Source: JAAFIP01 sp043718065
GTDB lineage: Bacteria; Pseudomonadota; Gammaproteobacteria; Burkholderiales; Burkholderiaceae_C
Assembly (NCBI GenBank): GCA_043718065.1
Contig: JAYSWJ010000098.1
Span: 1-12,504 of the forward strand
Direction of reading: 5' to 3'
Length of the DNA stretch: 12,504 nucleotides
Shown here one piece after another: positions 1 to 5,351 of the stretch. Every line of letters starts with the position of its first letter. Position 1 is the stretch's first letter. The notes under the pieces were generated by a model. The model had not been told where the DNA came from. It did no database searches and was given only the letters and a program-made list of their open reading frames with translations. The position numbers were made by a program, and so were the translations under genes.

Positions 1-77
1 TGGTGCGGCTGGCAGGAATTGAACCCACGACCCCTTGGTTCGTAGCCAAGTACTCTATCCAACTGAGCTACAGCCGC
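1..77 (-). tRNA. tRNA-Arg (anticodon ACG), complete with encoded CCA
   Basis: Read on the minus strand, this folds as a full tRNA. The acceptor stem pairs GCGGCTG (71-77) with CAGCCGC and is followed by discriminator A and an encoded CCA at the window edge. The anticodon stem CTTGG/CCAAG closes a seven-base loop CTACGAA, giving anticodon ACG. A34 would be deaminated to inosine, so the tRNA would read CGU, CGC and CGA arginine codons. The T arm carries the usual GGTTCGAATTC. The gene follows hrcA on the same strand but appears to have its own promoter. Confidence 0.97.
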
Positions 78-87
78 GAAGCTTTGA

Positions 88-116
88 ATTATAGCAGCGT
101 TTTGCGAGCCTATTTG
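88..116 (-). promoter_or_regulatory. Probable sigma-70 promoter of tRNA-Arg, inside the hrcA 3' end
   Basis: The minus strand carries a perfect TATAAT -10 hexamer at 93-88, which would start transcription near 81, four or five bases before the mature tRNA 5' end. With a 17-bp spacer the -35 falls at 111-116 as CAAATA, a poor match to TTGACA. That -35 overlaps the last hrcA codon and stop. The -10 is seen directly; promoter function is inferred from its position. Confidence 0.55.
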
Positions 117-1114
117 TGATGGCTCAGCGCATTGCTCACCAGTTTAGAGGTGATGTCCACTATCTGAATCATGCGGTCGTACGCCATGCGCGTGGGGCCA
201 ATGACACCCAAAGTGCCCACAATCTGTCCGTCAACTTCATACGGTGCGCTCACCACAGACAGCTCTTCAAAAGGCACAATTTGGCTTTCGCCGCCGATGT
301 AAATGCGCACGCCCTCGGCACGGCTAGACACGTCTAGCAAGCGCATGATTTGGGCTTTTTGCTCGAACAGATCAAATGCGCGGCGCAGCTGGCCCATGTC
401 GGACGAAAAATCGCTAACCGACAGCAAATTACGCTCGCCAGAAATCACCACCTCGTTATCGCCCTGCCCCATCGCGTCAGAGCTCACTTGCACTGCGGCT
501 TGCATCAACACGGCAATCTCAGTGCGCAGCTGCTCGATCTCGGTTTTGAGCTTCTCACGCACTTGCTCAATAGTCAGGCCTGCGTAGTACGTGGTGATGA
601 AGTTGCTGGCTTCGATCAGCTGGGTTTGGGTGTAGTCGCTTTCGGTAAAGATAACGCGGTTTTGCACATCACCATCGGGCGCGACGATGATGACCAAAAT
701 ACGCTTTTCTGACAGGCGCATAAATTCAATATGCCTGAACACCGAGCTGCGCCGTGGCGCCATCACCACGCCGACAAACTGCGACAAATTAGACAGCAAC
801 TGCGCCGCGTTGGTAATGACTTTTTGCGGCTGCTCTGCCGCCAAGGTGGGCGAGCCAATTTCTTGCCGGTTGGCTGTCAGCATAGTGTCGACAAATAGGC
901 GGTAGCCACGCGCGGTGGGTATGCGGCCTGCGGAGGTGTGGGGCGAGGCGATCAAGCCCAGCTCTTCTAGGTCGCTCATCACGTTGCGGATGGTGGCGGG
1001 CGACAGGTCTAGACCGCTGGCACGCGACAGCGTGCGCGAGCCAATGGGCTGGCCGTCGGCGATATAACGCTCGACCAGCGCTTTTAACAAGAGCTTGGCG
1101 CGGTCATCGAGCAT
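110..1114 (-). CDS. hrcA: HrcA heat-inducible transcription repressor
   Basis: 334 aa, a normal length for HrcA, which represses groESL/dnaK-type heat-shock genes by binding the CIRCE operator and depends on GroEL for activity. The N-terminal winged helix (about residues 1-75) is typical: a first helix around LLLKALVERYI, the recognition region LSPATIRNVMSDLEELGLI (38-56), and the signature run SPHTSAGRIPTARGYRLFVD (57-76). The remainder is the GAF-like dimerisation domain. The ATG at 1112-1114 puts the helix-turn-helix at the usual distance from the N-terminus, although no clear Shine-Dalgarno precedes it. It is divergent from nadK across 53 bp. No CIRCE inverted repeat is visible in that gap, so autoregulation through CIRCE is not supported here. 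Confidence 0.97.
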   Translation of the reverse strand: MLDDRAKLLLKALVERYIADGQPIGSRTLSRASGLDLSPATIRNVMSDLEELGLIASPHTSAGRIPTARGYRLFVDTMLTANRQEIGSPTLAAEQPQKVITNAAQLLSNLSQFVGVVMAPRRSSVFRHIEFMRLSEKRILVIIVAPDGDVQNRVIFTESDYTQTQLIEASNFITTYYAGLTIEQVREKLKTEIEQLRTEIAVLMQAAVQVSSDAMGQGDNEVVISGERNLLSVSDFSSDMGQLRRAFDLFEQKAQIMRLLDVSSRAEGVRIYIGGESQIVPFEELSVVSAPYEVDGQIVGTLGVIGPTRMAYDRMIQIVDITSKLVSNALSHHK

Positions 1115-1167
1115 GAAAATAACGGATACTCATATTGGTACCCCATTTTAATGATCTAATTTAACAA
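1115..1167. promoter_or_regulatory. Divergent hrcA/nadK promoter region
   Basis: Both genes must be started from this AT-rich 53-bp gap or from within each other's 5' ends. For nadK, TTGGTA (1135-1140), a 16-bp spacer and TAATTT (1157-1162) form a plausible weak sigma-70 site. This would begin transcription at about the nadK ATG and fit the lack of any Shine-Dalgarno before it. No convincing hexamer pair was found for hrcA. The assignment is inference. Confidence 0.35.
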
Positions 1168-2064
1168 ATGCCACCTTCCAAGCCAACGCAATTTCGCCAT
1201 ATCGCCCTGATTGGTAAATACCATGCCAGTAGCGGCCCCGGTGCGCGCGAGGTATTGCTAGACATTGCCAAGTTTTTAGAAAAATCCGGGCTGGAGGTAG
1301 CGTTAGAAAAAGATACCGCCAGCTATACCGGCATTAACCATTACCCCGTGCTAGACGTGAACGGCATAGGCGCGCAGTGCGACGTGGGGTTGGTAGTGGG
1401 CGGTGATGGCACCATGCTGGGCATTGGCCGGCAGCTGGCGCGTTTTGGCGTGCCGTTGATTGGCATTAACCAAGGCCGCTTGGGCTTTATTACCGACATT
1501 GCGTTAGACAGCTACCAAAGCGCCCTAGCGCCCATGCTGCAAGGCGAATACACCGAAGACCGCCGCAGCCTGATGCATGGCCAAGTGGTGCGCGATGGCC
1601 GCTGCGTGTTTGACGCTCTGGCCATGAACGATGTGGTGGTTAACCGTGGTGCCACCGCCGGCATGCTAGAGCTGCGGGTCGAAGTAGACGGCCGCTTTGT
1701 CGCTAACCAGCGAGCAGATGGGCTGATTATTGCGTCGCCCACCGGGTCTACGGCCTACGCTATGTCAGCAGGCGGGCCTATTTTGCACCCGTCCATATCG
1801 GGTTGGGTAATGGTGCCCATAGCCCCGCATAATTTGTCTAATAGGCCGATTATGCTTCCAGATACTGCTCAAATAGCTATTGAAATAGTAGCGGGCAGGG
1901 ACGCCAGCGCCAATTTCGATATGCAGTCACTGGCTTCACTGCTGCATGGCGACCGCATTACAGTGCGCAGGTCTGAGCATCAGGTGCACTTTTTGCACCC
2001 GCTGGGCTGGAGCTACTTTGACACTCTGCGCAAAAAATTGCATTGGAACGAGGGAGGGGCGTAA
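1168..2064 (+). CDS. nadK: NAD kinase
   Basis: 298 aa. It phosphorylates NAD+ to NADP+ with ATP (or polyphosphate in some bacteria), in the cytosol. The family motifs are all present: GGDGT at 78-82 with the catalytic Asp80, NQGRLGFITD (101-110), MNDVVVNRG (153-161, the NE/D motif), SPTGSTAY (190-197), SAGGP (200-204), and a C-terminal FDMQSLASLLHGDRI typical of Burkholderiales. The ATG has no ribosome-binding site upstream, so it may be leaderless or start slightly elsewhere; the start gives the usual short N-terminus. recN follows two bases after the stop, implying co-transcription. Residues 233-242 are encoded by a copy of a dispersed repeat (1865-1892) with two rare ATA codons, but without changing the expected length. 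Confidence 0.97.
   Translation: MPPSKPTQFRHIALIGKYHASSGPGAREVLLDIAKFLEKSGLEVALEKDTASYTGINHYPVLDVNGIGAQCDVGLVVGGDGTMLGIGRQLARFGVPLIGINQGRLGFITDIALDSYQSALAPMLQGEYTEDRRSLMHGQVVRDGRCVFDALAMNDVVVNRGATAGMLELRVEVDGRFVANQRADGLIIASPTGSTAYAMSAGGPILHPSISGWVMVPIAPHNLSNRPIMLPDTAQIAIEIVAGRDASANFDMQSLASLLHGDRITVRRSEHQVHFLHPLGWSYFDTLRKKLHWNEGGA
1865..1892 (+). repeat. Family repeat copy within nadK
   Basis: A 28-base stretch starting CTGCTCAA and carrying AGCTAT then ATAG, matching the intergenic copy at 3799-3830 in the same order. It contains the perfect palindrome AATAGCTATT. It is read in frame as T-A-Q-I-A-I-E-I-V-A and uses ATA for isoleucine twice, unlike the surrounding GC-rich codons. Membership in the family is inferred from the shared blocks. 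Confidence 0.55.
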
Positions 2065-2066
2065 CC

Positions 2067-3743
2067 GTGGCATTGCGGCGAATGAATTTGCGCGATTTTG
2101 TCATCGTGCATGAACTAGAACTTGACCTGCAAGGCGGCTTTACCGTGCTGACGGGCGAGACAGGTGCAGGCAAATCTATTTTGATCGACGCCCTGCAATT
2201 GGTGCTGGGCGCGCGCGCAGACGCGGGGGCCGTGCGCGAGGGCGCAGCGCGCACCGAGATCAGCGCTGAATTTGACACGCCTGCCTGGCTGGGCGACTGG
2301 CTGGCGGAGGCTGGCTTTAGCGATGCAAATGCCACGGCAGTCAGCCAGCACGACAGCGACACCCTGCTGATCCGACGCACAGTCGACGCCCAAGGCAAAA
2401 GCCGCGCCTGGATCAACGGCAGCGCCGCCACTGCGGGACAGCTGCGCGAGGTAGCCGACCATTTGGTTGACATTCACGGACAGCACGCCTGGGCAGCGCT
2501 CACCCGCGCCGATGAAGTGCGCGGCTTGCTAGACGCCTACGGCAATATCAACAGCAAAAATGTCGCTACCGCCTACACAGCGTGGAAGGCTGCCGTTAAA
2601 ACACTAACTGACGCACGCGCCGCGCAAACCAGCCTGCAAACTGAACGCGAGCGCTTGGCATGGCAAATTGGCGAGCTGGGCAAACTTGCGCCGCAAGCTA
2701 ACGAATGGGACAGCCTGAACGCCGACCACAGCACCCTGGCCAACGCGCAAGAGCTGTTGGGCGCTGCCCACCAAGCTATTGCAGCGCTAGAAGGCGACGA
2801 TAACGGCACTACCGTTAACCTGAACAAAGCACTACAGTTGCTACAAAATAAAGAGCTTCTTGAGCATGAATTTAAAGGGCTAGGCGAGGTTTTGGCACAA
2901 AGTTTAGCGCAAATTGAAGACGTAGTGCACAGCCTGCACAGCTACACCCGCCATACCGAGCCCGACCCCCAGCGCCTGGCGCAGCTAGACGAACGCATGA
3001 CGCTGTGGATGTCGCTTGCGCGCCGCTACAAGCGCACGCCTGCGCAGCTGCCTGACCTGCTGATTGGCTGGAAGGTCGAGCTAGCCCAGCTAGAAGCCGC
3101 CGCAGATATTGACGCGCTAGAAGCCTTGGAGCGCAAAGCCCACGCCACCCTGGCCGCCGCCTGCAAAACCCTGACAGCCCAGCGCCGTAAGGCCGCCCCA
3201 CAGCTGGGCACCGCTATCACGCTGGCCATGCAAGGGCTGGGTATGCAAGGCGGCAAGTTTGAAGTGGCGCTCACCCCGCTAGACGAGCCTGCAGCCTATG
3301 GCGCAGAAAGCATCGAGTTCTTAGTAGCAGGCCACGCAGGCAGCACGCCCCGCCCGGTGGGCAAGGTAGCCTCAGGCGGCGAGCTGTCGCGCATTGCACT
3401 GGCTATTGCGGTAACTACCAGCCAGCTAGGCAAAGCAGAAACTTTAATTTTTGACGAAGTAGATTCTGGCGTGGGCGGTGCCGTGGCCGAGACTGTGGGC
3501 CGCCTAATGAAGCAACTGGGCCGAGACCGCCAAGTGATGGCTGTAACCCACCTGCCCCAAGTAGCAGCCTGTGCAGACCACCACCTGTTGGTGGCCAAGC
3601 AACTGAAAGCCAAGCAAACCGCTAGCCAAGTGCATGCTGTCGAAGGCGAGCAACGCGTTGCCGAGATTGGCCGCATGCTGGGTGGCGAGAAATTATCTGG
3701 CACTACCTTGGCCCACGCTAAAGAAATGTTGGGTCAGGCCTAA
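2067..3743 (+). CDS. recN: DNA repair protein RecN (SMC-like ATPase)
   Basis: 558 aa from a GTG start, close to the 553 aa of E. coli RecN. RecN is a cytosolic SMC-family ATPase acting early in RecA-dependent double-strand-break repair. Walker A GETGAGKS lies at about 30-37, the ABC signature SGGELSRIALAI around 436-447, and Walker B LIFDEVDSGVGG around 459-470, followed by the VTHLPQVAA switch region. The middle third is helical with charged heptads, as expected for the coiled coil. I chose the GTG at 2067 over the longer TTG at 2043 because it gives the family N-terminus MALRR and sits 7 bases after a strong GGAGGGG Shine-Dalgarno (2053-2059) in the nadK 3' end. It forms an operon with nadK. 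A repeat copy encodes part of the coiled coil (about residues 257-267). Confidence 0.97.
   Translation: MALRRMNLRDFVIVHELELDLQGGFTVLTGETGAGKSILIDALQLVLGARADAGAVREGAARTEISAEFDTPAWLGDWLAEAGFSDANATAVSQHDSDTLLIRRTVDAQGKSRAWINGSAATAGQLREVADHLVDIHGQHAWAALTRADEVRGLLDAYGNINSKNVATAYTAWKAAVKTLTDARAAQTSLQTERERLAWQIGELGKLAPQANEWDSLNADHSTLANAQELLGAAHQAIAALEGDDNGTTVNLNKALQLLQNKELLEHEFKGLGEVLAQSLAQIEDVVHSLHSYTRHTEPDPQRLAQLDERMTLWMSLARRYKRTPAQLPDLLIGWKVELAQLEAAADIDALEALERKAHATLAAACKTLTAQRRKAAPQLGTAITLAMQGLGMQGGKFEVALTPLDEPAAYGAESIEFLVAGHAGSTPRPVGKVASGGELSRIALAIAVTTSQLGKAETLIFDEVDSGVGGAVAETVGRLMKQLGRDRQVMAVTHLPQVAACADHHLLVAKQLKAKQTASQVHAVEGEQRVAEIGRMLGGEKLSGTTLAHAKEMLGQA
2836..2866 (-). repeat. Family repeat copy within recN
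   Basis: On the minus strand this reads TGCTCAAGAAGCTCT, an AT-rich 7-base loop, then GTAGCAACT. It lines up along its whole length with the intergenic copy at 3800-3830 (TGCTCAAGCAGCTAT ... ATAGCTGTT). It is read in frame as L-L-Q-N-K-E-L-L-E in the RecN coiled-coil region, where sequence constraint is low. Relationship is inferred from the alignment by eye. Confidence 0.5.
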
Positions 3744-3789
3744 AAAGGCCTGCGGGGTTAAAAATTTATTCCTTTTAGGCCTCTAACCC
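3731..3789 (+). terminator. Inverted repeat at the recN end, possible terminator
   Basis: CAGGCC (3735-3740) and GGCCTG (3747-3752) form a 6-bp hairpin whose loop is the recN stop codon and following A tract. A longer alternative pairs AGGCCTAAAAAGG (3736-3748) with CCTTTTAGGCCT (3771-3782), with one bulged A; GGGT (3731-3734) and ACCC (3786-3789) can extend it. Neither is followed by a clear U run, so a role as intrinsic terminator of nadK-recN is likely from position but not proven. Confidence 0.45.
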
Positions 3790-3798
3790 AAGTAAAAA

Positions 3799-3830
3799 CT
3801 GCTCAAGCAGCTATGTAATTTATAGCTGTT
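3799..3830 (+). repeat. Intergenic family repeat copy, palindromic
   Basis: The best-preserved copy in the window. It begins CTGCTCAAGCAGCTAT (3799-3814) and ends ATAGCTGTT. CAGCTAT (3808-3814) and ATAGCTG (3822-3828) form a perfect 7-bp stem around a 7-base AT-rich loop; CTGCT/AGCAG forms a second small hairpin. Its first 16 bases are identical to 12302-12317 in ispE. I recall AGCTAT...ATAGCT repeats as abundant in Comamonadaceae chromosomes, but have not checked this. It directly abuts the left end of the element at 3831. Confidence 0.65.
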
Positions 3831-3851
3831 CCGAGAAATAACTTCTTTTCG
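3831..3851 (+). repeat. Left terminal inverted repeat of the recN-rapZ element
   Basis: 21 bases, CCGAGAAATAACTTC followed by TTTTCG. It is the inverted partner of 4359-4382 with two mismatches in the first 15 positions and a 3-base gap later. It starts immediately after the family repeat ending at 3830. Confidence 0.55.
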
Positions 3852-4089
3852 TTCAGTCTGAGCGTGCGCACCGGAGAGCTGGACTCGAGCCGGGCATCTC
3901 GCTGCAAAGATACTCCGAAAACACGCGCGAACTTACGCATTTAACTTCCCAGCTTAAACGACGCGCGCTTGTCGTAGTATTTTTCATCGAGACGGACCCG
4001 ACTCGTCACATTGTTCTTGGCTGGGTTTGAACAGCCCGCGCTGCGGTGAGGATTATTTGGTGACTGGCCTTGTTGCCGTCTTAGACTTT

Positions 4090-4103
4090 CCGGTGACTAC
4101 CGG
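4090..4103 (+). repeat. Small perfect hairpin CCGGT-GACT-ACCGG
   Basis: CCGGT (4090-4094) and ACCGG (4099-4103) pair perfectly around the tetraloop GACT. It lies just upstream of the larger branched hairpin module in the same element. Confidence 0.5.
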
Positions 4104-4126
4104 TCGCGCGCAACCATCGTCGCAAG

Positions 4127-4197
4127 TGAGCTAGCGTATGCCGACCGCCTGATTTTGGGTCGCTCCAGTAGGAGGGCGGTTGGCATACGCTAGCTCA
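4127..4197 (+). repeat. Long hairpin, 23-bp stem with 25-base loop
   Basis: The arm 4127-4149 pairs with 4175-4197 over 23 positions, with a single non-Watson-Crick position (a C opposite T in the comparison, G-T or C-A in the fold depending on strand). Key blocks are GAGCTAGCGTATGCC on the left and GGCATACGCTAGCTC on the right. A stem this long is very unlikely by chance in a 552-bp region. It lacks a following U run, so it is not a typical terminator. It could be an RNA fold, a single-strand DNA fold, or the joint of an inverted duplication. Confidence 0.75.
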
Positions 4198-4256
4198 TCA
4201 CCTAGAGACTTGGCTGATACGACATGATTACCCACCACATCAGCCAATCGGTGATG
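4196..4256 (+). repeat. Second extended hairpin next to the long one
   Basis: CATCACC (4196-4202) pairs with GGTGATG (4250-4256), and inside it TTGGCTGAT (4210-4218) pairs perfectly with ATCAGCCAA (4239-4247), leaving small internal loops and a 20-base apical loop. It follows the 23-bp hairpin with almost no spacing (2-base overlap at 4196-4197). Confidence 0.6.
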
Positions 4257-4358
4257 CAGCGCGACTTGCCTTTTCGCCGCAGCGCACGGTGCTGGAATAT
4301 CCATCTTCAAACACAGCCAACCCAGAAGATTAACGACAACCCCAGGACAGGTTCGACA

Positions 4359-4382
4359 CGAAAATAGGAAGTTATTTTTAGG
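4359..4382 (-). repeat. Right terminal inverted repeat of the recN-rapZ element
   Basis: 24 bases. On the minus strand it begins CCTAAAAATAACTTCC and ends TTTTCG, matching the left end at 3831-3851 in inverted orientation. A short minus-strand reading frame of 84 codons (4131-4385) begins with the ATG that overlaps this end; its product is not recognised. Confidence 0.55.
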
Positions 4383-4445
4383 CACAGCTACATAGCAAAC
4401 CTAACAGCGCTCTTTGTAACAGCTGAAACTCAGTATCATCACACC

Positions 4446-5351
4446 ATGACCAATGACGCCATCGAAGTAATGTTGATCACAGGCATGTCGGGTTCCGGCA
4501 AGTCGGTGGCGCTGCACGCGCTGGAAGATGCGCACTATTACTGCGTAGACAATTTGCCACCCGAGCTGCTGGGAGCGTTTATTGATGTAGAAAAAACCCA
4601 CTATATTAGCAAAATTGGCATCGCCATGGATGTGCGAAGCGCTGCGTCGCTGCCCTTGCTGCCTGCCCAGTTTGCGCAATTGCGTCAGCGTGGCGTTTCG
4701 ATTAAGACCGTATTTTTAGATGCTAATACCGACACACTGGTGCAGCGCTTTTCAGAAACACGGCGCAAACACCCACTGTCTAACAATAACGATGCGGACC
4801 AGCAGCGCGCACTCACCGACGCGATCGAGCTAGAGCGCAATCTGCTGGCTGATTTGCGCGACAAATCGCATGTGATTGACACCAGTTTGATTCGCTCTAC
4901 CCAGCTGCAAGGTTATGTTAAAGCGCTGTTGTCGGCCCCGGCCAAGCAGCTTACGCTGGTGTTTGAGTCGTTTGGCTTTAAGCGCGGCCTGCCCACTGAC
5001 GCAGACTTTGTTTTTGATGTGCGCATGCTGCCCAACCCGCACTATGAGCTGACTTTGAAGCCCTTAACGGGTAAAGACGCCCCCGTGGCGGACTTTTTAA
5101 TGCAGCAGGACAGCGTGCGCAAAATGCAGCTGCATATTCAAGAGTTTTTGACAGTGTGGCTGCCCACCATGGTGAAAGACCACCGCAGCTACGTGACCGT
5201 GGCGATTGGTTGTACGGGCGGTCAGCACCGGTCTGTATTTTTGGTTGAACAATTGGCGCAGTATTTTGACCAAGAGTGGAGCACGCTAAAACGCCACCGC
5301 GAGATTGACGGTAATTTAATTGCGTCGGGCGTTTTTAAATCTTCAAGCTAG
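4446..5351 (+). CDS. rapZ: RapZ, RNase adapter / nucleotide-binding protein (YvcJ family)
   Basis: 301 aa. In E. coli, RapZ binds the small RNA GlmZ and hands it to RNase E, controlling GlmS and amino-sugar supply; the RNA partner in betaproteobacteria is not established. Walker A GMSGSGKS lies at 13-20, followed by the family signature YYCVDNLPPELL (31-42) and AMDVRS (60-65). The C-terminal domain carries RSYVTVAIGCTGGQHRSV (about 247-264), the conserved RNA-binding and multimerising half. The ATG at 4446 gives a normal N-terminus; no strong Shine-Dalgarno precedes it. In many Betaproteobacteria the gene just upstream is hprK or other PTS genes; here it is the element at 3831-4382. Its 3' end overlaps that of mutY by 9 bp on opposite strands. 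Confidence 0.96.
   Translation: MTNDAIEVMLITGMSGSGKSVALHALEDAHYYCVDNLPPELLGAFIDVEKTHYISKIGIAMDVRSAASLPLLPAQFAQLRQRGVSIKTVFLDANTDTLVQRFSETRRKHPLSNNNDADQQRALTDAIELERNLLADLRDKSHVIDTSLIRSTQLQGYVKALLSAPAKQLTLVFESFGFKRGLPTDADFVFDVRMLPNPHYELTLKPLTGKDAPVADFLMQQDSVRKMQLHIQEFLTVWLPTMVKDHRSYVTVAIGCTGGQHRSVFLVEQLAQYFDQEWSTLKRHREIDGNLIASGVFKSSS

Larger units (their letters stand above)
3831..4382. mobile_element. 552-bp element-like block with terminal inverted repeats, no transposase
   Basis: The left end (3831-3851) reads CCGAGAAATAACTTC then TTTTCG. The right end (4359-4382), read on the minus strand, begins CCTAAAAATAACTTCC and continues to TTTTCG. The two match at 13 of the first 15 bases and again at TTTTCG after a 3-base length difference. 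Between them there is no recognisable protein and the base composition is plainer than in the flanking genes. The layout resembles a non-autonomous, MITE-like element or the remnant of a larger one. No convincing target-site duplication was found, although AGCTGT lies just outside both ends in inverted orientation. It fills most of the 702-bp gene-free stretch between recN and rapZ. Confidence 0.45.

Noticed and set aside
1115..1167. CIRCE operator in front of hrcA
   Set aside because: No TTAGCACTC / GAGTGCTAA inverted pair is present.
2043..2066. TTG start for recN
   Set aside because: The GTG at 2067 has a strong Shine-Dalgarno and gives the family N-terminus; the TTG lies inside nadK.
2770..2795. 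Additional repeat copy in recN around CAAGCTATTGCAGCGCTAG
   Set aside because: Only the GCTATT block matches and the second arm is absent, so it is indistinguishable from ordinary coding sequence.
4127..4256. Hairpins as an integron attC site
   Set aside because: The outer ends lack the attC core motifs (RYYYAAC and GTTRRRY), and no gene cassette structure or integrase is present.
3831..4382. Resemblance of ATAACTTC in both element ends to the start of a loxP arm
   Set aside because: Only eight bases match and there is no 8-bp spacer flanked by paired arms; coincidence is the simpler view.
4131..4385. 84-codon minus-strand frame as a real gene
   Set aside because: It starts in one inverted repeat end, finishes in the long hairpin, and its product is not recognised; kept only as a low-interest observation.
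4414..4439. rapZ promoter made of TTGTAA and TATCAT
   Set aside because: The spacer is only 14 bp and the resulting start would be at the ATG; too weak to call.
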